A stretch of DNA of 64,000 nucleotides, taken from Rifleibacterium sp035352635 (GTDB lineage Bacteria; Muiribacteriota; Ozemobacteria; Ozemobacterales; Ozemobacteraceae). The notes below the pieces were generated by a model. That model worked only from the letters and a program-made list of their open reading frames with translations, ran no database searches and was not told the origin of the DNA. Of the stretch, positions 16,744 through 25,078 are shown one piece after another (position 1 is the stretch's first letter; each line of letters begins with the position of its first letter). The stretch covers positions 21,983 through 85,982 of the forward strand of contig DAOPYA010000004.1 in assembly GCA_035352635.1 (NCBI GenBank), read 5' to 3'. The translations under genes were made by a program, and so were the position numbers.

Positions 16744-17806
16744 AAAACCCCTTATTCTGGTTATTAACCCCGGCTCAACTTCAACCAAGGTCGCACTATT
16801 TAAAGGCGAAGAAGAGCTGAAAGAGCTGGACATATCACATTCTACGGCTGATCTGGCCGGTTTCCACAGTAGTCTTGAGCAGCTCGACTTTCGCTTTCGC
16901 GCCGTTGAAGAAGCTCTCAAAAACTGGGGATGCCAGCCGGCAGACCTAAAAGCGGTCATCGGGCGCGGCGGCCCGCTTAAACCGCTGGCCGGCGGCGTCT
17001 ATCACGTTGGTGAATCGCTGAATGCCGACCTGCGGTCGGGCAAGCTTGTCGATCACGTTTCAGTGCTCGGCGGCCTGATCGCCTGCAAAATAGCCGATGA
17101 AGCAAAAATTCCCGCATATATAGCCGATCCAATTTCTACCGATGAATTCACAGAAGTCGCCAGAATCAGCGGTTCGCCAGAACTGCCACGCATCTCACTG
17201 GTGCATGCCCTCAATATCAAAGCCGTAGCCGCAGAAGTCGCCAGCGAAGAAGGGCACAAAATCGAAGATGTGAATTATATCATCGCTCATCTTGGCGGCG
17301 GGTTCTCTATTTCGCCATATCAAAAAGGCAAACTGATTGATGCCAACAACGCCAACGATGCCGGCCCGATGTCGCCAGAACGCTGCGGAACCGTGCCGTT
17401 GCAGGGTTTATTGAAACTCTGCTTCAGTGGTAAATATCAATACGCCGAACTGAGAAAAAAGCTGCTCGGTCGGGGCGGTTTGTTCGCACACCTGGGCACA
17501 TCTGACTGCCGCGATATCTCGAAAATGATTGAAGCAGGAGACGAAAAAGCCAAACTGGTGCTTGAAGCTATGGCTTATCAGATCGCCAAAGAAATTGGCG
17601 CCATGGCCACCGTTCTCAAGGGCAAGGTCGATGCCATAGTTCTGACCGGTGGGGTGGCTAATAACCCTTACGTGGTAAAATGGGTCACCGAAAGAGTTTC
17701 GTTCATTGCTCCGGTCAAGGTTAAACCTGGCCAGAAAGAACTCAAGGCGCTGGCGATCCACGCCACCCGCGCCCTCGCTGAGCCTTCAATTGTCAAAGAA
17801 TATTAA
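16736..17806 (+). CDS. buk: Butyrate kinase
   Basis: A 356-residue acetokinase-family enzyme that converts butyryl phosphate and ADP to butyrate and ATP, the last step of the kinase route of butyrate formation. The N-terminal ASKHA phosphate loop VINPGSTSTKVALF (about 9-22) is diagnostic of butyrate rather than acetate kinases, as are GRGG (about 76), the AHLGGGFS stretch (about 183) and DANNAND-x-GPMSPER (about 203). Near the C-terminus VLTGGVANNPYV is the adenosine motif. The length matches the family. Its start overlaps mutT by 8 bases with an AGGAAAG ribosome-binding site inside mutT. The partner phosphotransbutyrylase follows 33 bases downstream. Confidence 0.95.
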   Translation: MTEKPLILVINPGSTSTKVALFKGEEELKELDISHSTADLAGFHSSLEQLDFRFRAVEEALKNWGCQPADLKAVIGRGGPLKPLAGGVYHVGESLNADLRSGKLVDHVSVLGGLIACKIADEAKIPAYIADPISTDEFTEVARISGSPELPRISLVHALNIKAVAAEVASEEGHKIEDVNYIIAHLGGGFSISPYQKGKLIDANNANDAGPMSPERCGTVPLQGLLKLCFSGKYQYAELRKKLLGRGGLFAHLGTSDCRDISKMIEAGDEKAKLVLEAMAYQIAKEIGAMATVLKGKVDAIVLTGGVANNPYVVKWVTERVSFIAPVKVKPGQKELKALAIHATRALAEPSIVKEY

Positions 17807-17839
17807 TCCTTATCAGAAAAGCACAAGCAAGGAGAGAAT

Positions 17840-18727
17840 ATGAATTTTGCTGATGTCGATAAAATTTTAGGCGCACGCCGTGTGCCACTCGCCGTATGCA
17901 TGCCCGAAGAAGTCGATACGGTTGCCGCCGCCTATGAAGCCAGCAATATGGGCTTTGTCGATTGTCTTTTCGTCGGCAACCCTGAAGTCATCAAGGCTAT
18001 CATCGATAAGGTGGCGCCAGGCTTCAAACCCGAAATAATACCGGCCACCACCCCTGAAGAAGCGGCTTTCAAATCGGTTGAACTGGTTCGCAACAACAAG
18101 GCCAGTGCGCTGATGAAGGGTAATATCTCAACGCCAACCCTTCTCAAGGCGATATTGAATTCAGAGACCGGCATAAAAAAGTCTGATGTTCTCTCGCACG
18201 TTCTGGTGTTCGAATGGGAAAACAGTCTGCGCTTTCTCACCGATGGCGGGATGATCCCCCACCCGACTCTCGAAGAAAAAATCGAACTGATCAACAATGC
18301 CAAAGCTCTGGCAAAAAAGCTTGGCTGCGAAATCCCGAGAGTCGCAGTTCTTTCATCAGTTGAGAAAGTGAACCCCAAGATTCAGTCTACTCTTGACGCC
18401 GCTATACTCGCCAAAATGGGCGAACGCGGCCAGTTTGGCAAAGACTGCATCGTCGATGGCCCGCTCGCTCTTGATAACGCCATTTCCCTTGAATCGGCCC
18501 ACCACAAAGGTCTGTTCAATGAAGTTGTAGGAAAGGCTGATATTTTAATAGCTCCCGACATCGATACCGGCAATATCCTCGGAAAAACCCTGCTCTATTT
18601 TGGCAATGTTCAGGCCGGCGGCATGATCATCGGGGCGAGGTGCCCGGTAGTGCTGCTTTCAAGATCTGATGACCGGCAGACTCGCATAAACTCTATCAAA
18701 CTTGCCCTGGCAGCCGGAAAAATGTAA
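17840..18727 (+). CDS. ptb: Phosphate butyryltransferase
   Basis: A 295-residue member of the phosphate acetyl/butyryl transferase family; it makes butyryl phosphate from butyryl-CoA and feeds butyrate kinase, encoded just upstream. Visible family motifs include LMKGNISTPTLLKAIL at about 93-108 and the C-terminal GNVQAGGMIIGARCPVVLLSRSD region, with a short length typical of Ptb rather than Pta. An AAGGAGAG ribosome-binding site precedes the ATG. The order here is buk-ptb, the reverse of the clostridial ptb-buk. Its last 32 bases overlap the end of the convergent CFI-box gene. Confidence 0.93.
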   Translation: MNFADVDKILGARRVPLAVCMPEEVDTVAAAYEASNMGFVDCLFVGNPEVIKAIIDKVAPGFKPEIIPATTPEEAAFKSVELVRNNKASALMKGNISTPTLLKAILNSETGIKKSDVLSHVLVFEWENSLRFLTDGGMIPHPTLEEKIELINNAKALAKKLGCEIPRVAVLSSVEKVNPKIQSTLDAAILAKMGERGQFGKDCIVDGPLALDNAISLESAHHKGLFNEVVGKADILIAPDIDTGNILGKTLLYFGNVQAGGMIIGARCPVVLLSRSDDRQTRINSIKLALAAGKM

Positions 18728-20108
18728 GCAATCTGGTAATACAGATAATTGCCGCCCGGCTCAGCTTCAAAACCAGGCTGCCGGGTGGCAATTCAGCAAG
18801 CACCGGCCCGATGCGCCTATATAATCTGATAAAAACCCGCCCTGGCAGATAGTTGCGCAGACGCTCATCACGCCAGTTTCGCAGCAAAACAGTATTTGGG
18901 TGCAATTCCCCGAAGACCCTGGTGGCCACGAAACATAGTTCACTCTTGCCGTCGTTTTCGTTCTTGTCTTTGAATATTGAATAAATATCAAAACTTGAGT
19001 CGATCTCGCGGATACGTGCCATTGTCTTTTGGGCTTTAAGCGGTTCGCAGGCGCGGATATGGCAACGGTACACCCCTGCCAGAGCCGTCAGGTTATTACC
19101 GTCAAAACTTAAAGCATCGAGAAACCTTCCAAGGGCCTGTTCGACTCTTGCCAGCTGAGTGGGGCTGCCCGGCTTTTCCATTTCGGCGCGGTTCAACTGG
19201 TCTAAGCCTTCGCGCAGATTCAGGTCAAAAATCTGCCCTTCAAGAGATTTTTTAAGGCGGTGCGCCCGAGAATTGGCCGGGTGATTTTTGATAACTGCCA
19301 CGACACAGGCCTGCGATTCTTTGAGATGTTTCAGTTTTTGCAAGGCTTCAGCTTTTGACATCAGCAGGTCAGGGTTCAGCGGGTCGGTTTCGAGGCCGAG
19401 GTTAACGACCTCGATTACGGAATCATAATGGGCGCTCTCCTCATGTTTTTTGGCGGCGGCTATAATCGCATCAGATCTTTTGGCGACCTCAGATGACCAG
19501 TGTTTTTTGGCTTCTTTGGCACGGTCTTGAAAAAAGCTCTGATGCTCAGCGTTTTTTAGCTCGGTATAACACTGTATCAGCGCAGTAATCGATGACAGGT
19601 CATTGGGTTCAACCTCAAGAATACTCATAAACGCAGCGGCCAGATTGCCAAGCTCTTCATTGTGGCTCTGCCAGAAAGATTTGGCGTATGGGGTCGCACT
19701 CTCGCGGTCGTGAGCATCAGGATTCTCTTCTATGAACCGAGAAGTTTTGGCGATCAGCTGGTTCCAGAGGGCGCGGCATTTATTCAGAGCCGCTTCAACG
19801 CATTCCTGGCGTAGTCTCTCAAAATCATATTTATCATGCATGAAAACCGGCCATTCAAAATACAGTTTCTTGAAAATGGCGTAGGCTTCCTTTTTTTTGC
19901 CCTGCTTTTCATTGAGTCTCGCGAGACGGTAAAAATATGTTGCGGTTTCGCCGAGTTGCTTTTTAAGGTCTTCAAGCTGAGCATTTGCAGCATCAAACCT
20001 TTCAAGCAGAAGCGCATCCTCGAATGCCGAATTGAAATCTTTTTGCGCATCAGTAAAGAACGCTCCGTCATCACCTTGTCCAACCGTAACTTTTGATTTT
20101 CCAGACAT
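18696..20108 (-). CDS. TPR-like protein with C-terminal CFI-box domain
   Basis: A 470-residue protein. Residues about 20-370 are helical, with several degenerate TPR-like units and a Lys/Glu-rich character. The last 75 residues start with C-F-V-A-T-R-V-F-G and continue with LLRNWRDERL, G-R-V-F-I-R-L-Y and a Pro-containing hydrophobic end. This matches the widespread 'CFI-box' C-terminal module (CFIATAAYG...LR-x-FRD...G-x-x-F-x-x-YY), whose function is not established to my knowledge. The first residues show no signal peptide, so the protein may be cytosolic. Its 3' end overlaps ptb by 32 bases on the opposite strand, and it is divergent from the ComM gene across a 90-base promoter region. Confidence 0.75.
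   Translation of the reverse strand: MSGKSKVTVGQGDDGAFFTDAQKDFNSAFEDALLLERFDAANAQLEDLKKQLGETATYFYRLARLNEKQGKKKEAYAIFKKLYFEWPVFMHDKYDFERLRQECVEAALNKCRALWNQLIAKTSRFIEENPDAHDRESATPYAKSFWQSHNEELGNLAAAFMSILEVEPNDLSSITALIQCYTELKNAEHQSFFQDRAKEAKKHWSSEVAKRSDAIIAAAKKHEESAHYDSVIEVVNLGLETDPLNPDLLMSKAEALQKLKHLKESQACVVAVIKNHPANSRAHRLKKSLEGQIFDLNLREGLDQLNRAEMEKPGSPTQLARVEQALGRFLDALSFDGNNLTALAGVYRCHIRACEPLKAQKTMARIREIDSSFDIYSIFKDKNENDGKSELCFVATRVFGELHPNTVLLRNWRDERLRNYLPGRVFIRLYRRIGPVLAELPPGSLVLKLSRAAIICITRLLTFFRLPGQV
18749..18791. other. 12-bp hairpin just after ptb, inside the opposing gene
   Basis: TTGCCGCCCGGC (18749-18760) pairs with GCCGGGTGGCAA (18780-18791) with one G-T pair and a 19-base loop. It lies 22 bases after the ptb stop but within the coding end of the convergent gene. 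There is no T tract, so it may stabilise the ptb mRNA end or be coincidental. Confidence 0.35.
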
Positions 20109-20154
20109 TTGTATCCTCAGCTTTTACTACTTTAATTTATTGCTCTCATGATAC

Positions 20155-20160
20155 TATAAT
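20155..20160 (+). promoter_or_regulatory. Candidate -10 box for the ComM gene
   Basis: A perfect TATAAT lies 38 bases upstream of the ATG at 20199; no good -35 box is seen. Confidence 0.35.
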
Positions 20161-20198
20161 TAATCGACATAAACAATTAAGTGACTGAGTATCAATCA

Positions 20199-21728
20199 AT
20201 GTTTTCTAAAATTTCTGCCGCGACAATTAACGGGTTCGAGGCTTTGCCTGTTGCTGTAGAAGCCGACATTACCGGTGGGTTGCCCGGCTTCGATCTCGTC
20301 GGTCTGCCAGATACTTCAGTCTCTGAATCAAGGCAACGCATACGCACTGCCATGAAGAATTCAGGTTGCCCGTTGCCACCCGCCAGAATTGTCGTAAACC
20401 TTGCCCCCGCCGACCAACGCAAAGAAGGGTCAGGCCTTGACCTGCCAATCGCTGTTTCGATGTTGGTGGCATTGAACCGCATCCCAGGTGAAGCAGTACA
20501 GAACTACCTGTTTGTGGGTGAGCTGAGCCTTAATGGCGACATCAGACACACCCGGGCTGTTCTACCAGTGGCATTGCTGGCATTGCAATATGGCTGTCGA
20601 GGCATTGTCATTCCGCGCGAAAACATCAAAGAAGCGCTGGTGGTGCCAGAGCTTGAAGTGCTGGCCTATTCGACTCTGGCTGAACTTCTCGAAGCCTTTA
20701 ACGGAACCCTGAAGCCCGAGCAGCGCCCCCCGGACATTGCAGATCAACATGTAGAACATAACAATTTGATCGATATGTCGTCAATTAAAGGGCAGGCAAT
20801 GGCACGCCGGGCGCTTGAAATCGCAGCCGCCGGGGGCCACAATATTATTTTTTCTGGGCCGCCAGGCTCGGGCAAGACTTTGCTGGCCCGGGCGCTGCCC
20901 TCGATCATGCCGCCACTTGAATTTGTCGAAGCCCTTGATGTGACACGCATTTACAGCATCAAGGGCCTGCTGCAGGCCGGGGCAGGTCTGATCAGACAAC
21001 GCCCCTTTCGCGACCCGCACCATACGATTTCAGATGTTGCTCTGGTAGGTGGCGGGCGGGTGCCTTCACCAGGCGAGGTTTCTCTGGCGCATCACGGGGT
21101 TCTTTTTCTCGATGAGTTGCCCGAATTTCGCAAGACGGTTCTCGAAGTCTTACGCGAACCACTAACCTCAGGCACAGTTTCTATTTCAAGAGCCGCGCAG
21201 ACCTGCCAGTTCCCAGCGATGTTCTTGTTTGCCGCCGCTATGAACCCATGCCCGTGCGGGTTTTCAACCGACCCTGACCGCGAATGTATCTGCAGCAGCG
21301 GGCAATTGGCCAAATACCGTCAAAAACTTTCGGGGCCCCTGCTTGACCGAATAGACCTGCAGATACAGGTTCCACGACTCAAACCTGAAGAACTGGTGAC
21401 TAAATCTGCCGGCGAAAGCTCAGCCTGCATTAGAGAGCGGGTAGTTGCAGCTCGTCAACTTCAGAAACAACGCAACACCTATGGCGGCAGTTACCTGAAT
21501 GCTCAAATTCCCGGGAAAATGCTGCATGAAGTCTGCAATCTGGCAAGTGAATCGCAGACCCTGCTGGTCAATGCTGCGAGAAAATTTGCCATGTCAGCCC
21601 GTGGTTATGATAAAGTGATTCGTATCGCCCGTACAATTGCCGACCTTGAACGCGCAGCGGATATTCGAACACCTCATATAGCCGAAGCGCTGCAATACCG
21701 GACACAAGACCCGTTTCAGACTGGCTGA
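20199..21728 (+). CDS. comM: YifB/ComM-family Mg-chelatase-like AAA+ ATPase
   Basis: A 509-residue AAA+ protein of the YifB/ComM family; in naturally competent bacteria ComM is a branch-migration helicase that helps integrate transformed DNA. The N-terminal domain has the family pattern GLPGFDLVGLPDTSVSE-SRQR, followed by an AAA+ core with GPPGSGKT (Walker A, about residue 221), a Walker B LFLDELPEF and the Mg-chelatase segment with four conserved Cys (N-P-C-P-C-G ... C-I-C) at about 348-368. I chose the ATG at 20199 because family proteins begin MxxKxxSA; a GTG at 20181 would add six residues. Next to pseudopilin and Tad genes it hints at competence, but no com DNA-uptake genes are present here. 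Confidence 0.9.
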   Translation: MFSKISAATINGFEALPVAVEADITGGLPGFDLVGLPDTSVSESRQRIRTAMKNSGCPLPPARIVVNLAPADQRKEGSGLDLPIAVSMLVALNRIPGEAVQNYLFVGELSLNGDIRHTRAVLPVALLALQYGCRGIVIPRENIKEALVVPELEVLAYSTLAELLEAFNGTLKPEQRPPDIADQHVEHNNLIDMSSIKGQAMARRALEIAAAGGHNIIFSGPPGSGKTLLARALPSIMPPLEFVEALDVTRIYSIKGLLQAGAGLIRQRPFRDPHHTISDVALVGGGRVPSPGEVSLAHHGVLFLDELPEFRKTVLEVLREPLTSGTVSISRAAQTCQFPAMFLFAAAMNPCPCGFSTDPDRECICSSGQLAKYRQKLSGPLLDRIDLQIQVPRLKPEELVTKSAGESSACIRERVVAARQLQKQRNTYGGSYLNAQIPGKMLHEVCNLASESQTLLVNAARKFAMSARGYDKVIRIARTIADLERAADIRTPHIAEALQYRTQDPFQTG

Positions 21729-21783
21729 CCTCAGCCAGACACCGTTTAAACTCTGGTTCGTAGATATAAATAGAGGAGTGACC

Positions 21784-23229
21784 ATGGTTCAGACCGATTT
21801 TCTCAAGGCAGTTTCTCTTTTTTCAGAGCTTTCAGATGATGAACTTCGCAATGTCAGCCAGCAGGCTGAAGTCGTTAACTTTGTTCGCGATGCCTTTATC
21901 TGCAAAGAAGGGCAGCAGGCTGATTCTATGTTTATCATCAAATCCGGCATCGTTCAGATTTTCTGTGACGATGGCAAAAGTGGCCGCAAAATTCTGACCC
22001 ATCTTAAGCTGGGCGAATATTTTGGAGAAATGGCTCTGCTCACCGAAGAACCGCGAACTGCCTCGGCGGTAGCGCTTGCTGAAACTGAAGTAATCAGACT
22101 GAAAAAAGACAGTTTTCACAATCTGCTCAAAACAACTCCCGGTGTCTCTTTGAGCATCATCAGAACCCTCTGCAATCGCCTGTCAAAAACCAACATTGGC
22201 TCGGCGCAAACGAAGATGCACAATGTCTATGCGGTTCTTGGCCCCGACACTGCCTCAGGCAAAAGCCTTTTTGCCCGCAACCTGGCAATGGCGATGCAGA
22301 AGGAACTTGGCTGCGACGTTTTTCTTTATGACCCGAACCTGCGCGACGACCGGGTCGCCAGAAGCCTTGGCGTTGAACAGCATTCGCGAATAATTGACGA
22401 ACTTCTCGACCGCGAAAAGATTACCGACCTGAAAAAATATGTAGTTAAAACCGCTTGCGGTCTGCTGACCTTATTGCCACAAGAAAACGGTCTAACCGAT
22501 GTGCGCCTGAAGGAATTTCATACCTTTTCACTGATGCAATCAGTAATGGAACATTACGAATATGTAGTAGTCGATTCAAGCTCGATGTTCACCAAGGTTA
22601 CCAAAGAAATTGTGCAGAATTGTGACAAAATTGTCTATCTCATTTCGAGCAAAAACGTTTCAATTGCCGGTCTTATGGATCATTTCGACGAAACGCGACG
22701 CGGCTGGAAAGTGGCGCCTGAAAAAATAGTTTTCGGGGTAAACCACATGACCGATGATCGCACCCAGGAAAGCCTGATCACCGAGAAAGACCATGAGCGC
22801 ATCAGCTTCGAAATCCCATTCAGCAAAGAACTAAAAGGCAAAAGAGATCCCGAGCACGAGTTGCTGATTCAAAAAGATCCCGGTCACCCGATGAGCAAGA
22901 TCTGCAGCCAGCAATCTCTGAAGATTCTCTTCGATCAGACCATAGGGCTGTTTCTGCCAACTTTTGATGATGAACCGGCCAGGGCTGGTCTGGCAAAACG
23001 CTGGCTCGAAAGCGGCGTTGCCGAGTTTTCCCAGACCCTCAAAAAAGTTGAAGTTCTTGGCCCGGTTACCCGCCAGGGCAGACTTTATCATATTCTCACC
23101 GGTCATACCTCAAAGTGGAGCCTGAACGAGCAGGTCGTAAAAATTGTTGATTTTTCGAACCGCTTTAAAAAGGAATTCGATGTCAGCAGCCTGATTCTCT
23201 CGCTGAACACCCAGGAAAGCATCATCTGA
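21784..23229 (+). CDS. Cyclic-nucleotide-binding domain fused to a MinD/CpaE-like ATPase
   Basis: A 481-residue fusion. Residues about 5-130 form a cNMP-binding (CAP_ED) fold with the phosphate-binding-cassette-like GEYFGEMALLTEEPRTA. Residues about 145-375 resemble a SIMIBI MinD/ParA-type ATPase with an atypical P-loop, LGPDTASGKS, that lacks the N-terminal signature lysine, a D-P-N-L-R switch-like motif and VVVDSSS. This is similar to CpaE/TadZ, which position Tad pili. There is no receiver domain, normally found in CpaE; the CNB domain takes its place. A C-terminal 100 residues are unassigned. I chose the ATG at 21784, six bases after AGAGGAG; a GTG at 21778 is in frame. It stands alone before a bidirectional terminator. 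Sensing of cAMP, c-di-GMP or another ligand is inferred. Confidence 0.8.
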   Translation: MVQTDFLKAVSLFSELSDDELRNVSQQAEVVNFVRDAFICKEGQQADSMFIIKSGIVQIFCDDGKSGRKILTHLKLGEYFGEMALLTEEPRTASAVALAETEVIRLKKDSFHNLLKTTPGVSLSIIRTLCNRLSKTNIGSAQTKMHNVYAVLGPDTASGKSLFARNLAMAMQKELGCDVFLYDPNLRDDRVARSLGVEQHSRIIDELLDREKITDLKKYVVKTACGLLTLLPQENGLTDVRLKEFHTFSLMQSVMEHYEYVVVDSSSMFTKVTKEIVQNCDKIVYLISSKNVSIAGLMDHFDETRRGWKVAPEKIVFGVNHMTDDRTQESLITEKDHERISFEIPFSKELKGKRDPEHELLIQKDPGHPMSKICSQQSLKILFDQTIGLFLPTFDDEPARAGLAKRWLESGVAEFSQTLKKVEVLGPVTRQGRLYHILTGHTSKWSLNEQVVKIVDFSNRFKKEFDVSSLILSLNTQESII

Positions 23230-23238
23230 GGCTATTAC

Positions 23239-23279
23239 AAAAACCCGCAGCCTTGGTCAAACCGGGTTGCGGGTTTTTT
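23239..23279. terminator. Bidirectional terminator between convergent genes
   Basis: AAAACCCGCA pairs with TGCGGGTTTT around a 15-base loop; six Ts end the plus side and an A-run precedes the left arm, so it can serve both 21784-23229 and the M48 gene on the minus strand. Confidence 0.85.
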
Positions 23280-23280
23280 C

Positions 23281-24549
23281 TTACCTGCTTTTGTTTTCAA
23301 TTGGTTCATACTGTTCGGCTGCCTTGATTCTCTCAATGGCCGGCGGGTGTGAATAAAGCCAGAAAACCCGGAGCGGGTGCGGAAGCAGGTCAGAACGATT
23401 ATCACGGGCCAACCTGACCTGGGCATCCTGATAGACGCTGCGTAATCCGGTCAGTTCAAGGGAAACGCGGTCGGCTTGCCGTTCCATTATCTGACTGATC
23501 TGGCTTTCAAATGGAACCGTAAAAAGTTGCAATATGGTTGCCATGAGCAGCAGAAACGGCAGGTTTTGCGCGGCGCTGACATCACCAAGACCAAACCAGC
23601 TCACAGCGGCAAACCCAGGAAACAGGCGTTGATAAAGCAACCCGGCCAGCAGCATGCCTGATACTCCCAGAGCCAAGCCCCAGGCAACATGATTGTATTG
23701 CCAGTGACCGGCCTCATGAGCGAAGATCAGGGCCGCCTCGTCAGGCGTATGACTCTTAATGAGATTATCATAAAGAACAATTCTTCTGAAGCGGCCAACC
23801 CCGGTAAAATAGGCATTTGTATGCTTTGAATACCGGCTCTCATCAATAACATATATTTCATTAACCGCCATTCCGGCTCGGGCAGCCATTTCGAGCAGAC
23901 GCTCGCGAAAAGGCCCGGCTTCAAGCGGTTTTTGCTCATAAAAAAGCGGTGTGATAATCATTGGCGCCAAAAGTGTGATCGCCAGGGCAAACCCGCCCAT
24001 CGCCAGAGGCAACAGCAGTGGCCAACGCTCCGGCAGCCAGCGCATAACCGTAAGCAGCAGCAGAAACCCCGCTGTTTCAAAACCAACGCCAATCACCAGG
24101 CTTTTAAGATATTTCAAAAACCAGCCGCCGAACCCTACGGTTGAAAACCCGGATTCAGTTTCGCGCCAATGACCAAAATACAGGTCAGACGGAAAAGACA
24201 ACAGTTGCACGATCAGCAGAAAAACGATGATAAAAGCAAGATCAGCACGCAGAATTCCGGGGCCGCAAATAAGACTGACTCTCTGCCATAAGGTATTTGC
24301 CAGGCCTGATTTAACCAGAACAACCAGAATGGCGACAAAAACAACTCCATAAATAGCCCTGAACCAGAAACCTTTGAGGGCATACGCACGGCCCGCGTCA
24401 ATATCAGTCTGAGTAAAAAATTTTAATAATTCCCCGGTGGCCGCCGGGTCAGCATTGCCGATATATTGACAACCAAGCAGCAGACTGCGCAATAAAAACC
24501 ATGAGAACAAAGCAAGCCAGAACAATTTTTCAATTTTTTCAGGTGTCAT
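23281..24549 (-). CDS. M48-family membrane metalloprotease (Ste24-like)
   Basis: A 422-residue integral membrane zinc protease of the M48A (Ste24/CAAX protease) group. There are about six or seven hydrophobic segments. The catalytic motif HEAGH is at 278-282, and the third zinc ligand lies in ERQADRVSLELTG (Glu356, Asp360). The ending with SHPP-x-x-ERI is also a family hallmark. Bacterial members act in membrane-protein quality control rather than prenyl processing; the substrate here is unknown. The length fits the family. It is a single gene that ends at a shared terminator and starts 55 bases from the divergent small Cys protein. Confidence 0.92.
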   Translation of the reverse strand: MTPEKIEKLFWLALFSWFLLRSLLLGCQYIGNADPAATGELLKFFTQTDIDAGRAYALKGFWFRAIYGVVFVAILVVLVKSGLANTLWQRVSLICGPGILRADLAFIIVFLLIVQLLSFPSDLYFGHWRETESGFSTVGFGGWFLKYLKSLVIGVGFETAGFLLLLTVMRWLPERWPLLLPLAMGGFALAITLLAPMIITPLFYEQKPLEAGPFRERLLEMAARAGMAVNEIYVIDESRYSKHTNAYFTGVGRFRRIVLYDNLIKSHTPDEAALIFAHEAGHWQYNHVAWGLALGVSGMLLAGLLYQRLFPGFAAVSWFGLGDVSAAQNLPFLLLMATILQLFTVPFESQISQIMERQADRVSLELTGLRSVYQDAQVRLARDNRSDLLPHPLRVFWLYSHPPAIERIKAAEQYEPIENKSR

Positions 24550-24604
24550 ATTTTCAATCTATTTTCTGTTTAACTGTTAGTCAAGAAATGTTAAATTCAT
24601 CATT

Positions 24605-24886
24605 ATGAAAAAACTGGACTCCATGACCAAAAAACTGGTAACCAGAACTCTGAACGCTCAGGGGGCGAACCTTCAGAACCGCCTGCCACCTTTGCAGCGC
24701 CCTGGTGCCAAGCCCGGTGAACCGGCACGCATTAACTGCCATGAGTGCCAGTTCTTTTATATCACCTGGCAACCCTCGACACCCTATGGCTGCAAGGGGC
24801 ACGGTTTCAAGTCGGCCCAAATCCCCTCTATGGTGGTCTTTTCAACCTCCGGAGAGCATTGCCTGCTGTTTCGCCACAAAGCCTGA
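24605..24886 (+). CDS. Small conserved Cys-containing protein
   Basis: A 93-residue protein whose C-terminal half has the pattern C-H-E-C-Q-F-F-Y-I-T-W ... P-Y-G-C-K-G-H-G-F-K-S ... S-G-E-H-C-L-L-F. Similar small proteins with C-x-x-C, a middle Cys and a late Cys are, from memory, found in many proteobacteria without assigned function; the four Cys could bind zinc. The first 40 residues are basic and probably flexible. The ATG at 24605 begins the frame; a second Met at residue 7 is an alternative start. It is divergent from the M48 gene. Confidence 0.65.
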   Translation: MKKLDSMTKKLVTRTLNAQGANLQNRLPPLQRPGAKPGEPARINCHECQFFYITWQPSTPYGCKGHGFKSAQIPSMVVFSTSGEHCLLFRHKA

Positions 24887-24899
24887 ACCCATTATTTAA

Positions 24900-24928
24900 T
24901 TGCATCGCAGCCGAGAATATGTTATTCT
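24900..24928 (+). promoter_or_regulatory. Candidate murC promoter
   Basis: TTGCAT (24900-24905) and TATTCT (24923-24928) are 17 bases apart, 150 bases upstream of murC; the -10 match is moderate. Confidence 0.35.
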
Positions 24929-25078
24929 TACGGCCGGTTTTTGCAAACAACCTTCATTCCAGAAGCATTGCAACTGTCTGATTTTTTCTCTAAACCATCG
25001 GGGGCACACAGCCGATAGCTAATGAGAAAAGTTCCTGCAATAGTCAGGCAATTTGCAAGGAGGCGCAGAATAAAGCAG

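Noticed and set aside
20181..20198. Upstream GTG start for the ComM gene
   Set aside because: The family N-terminus fits the ATG at 20199, and there is no ribosome-binding sequence at the GTG.
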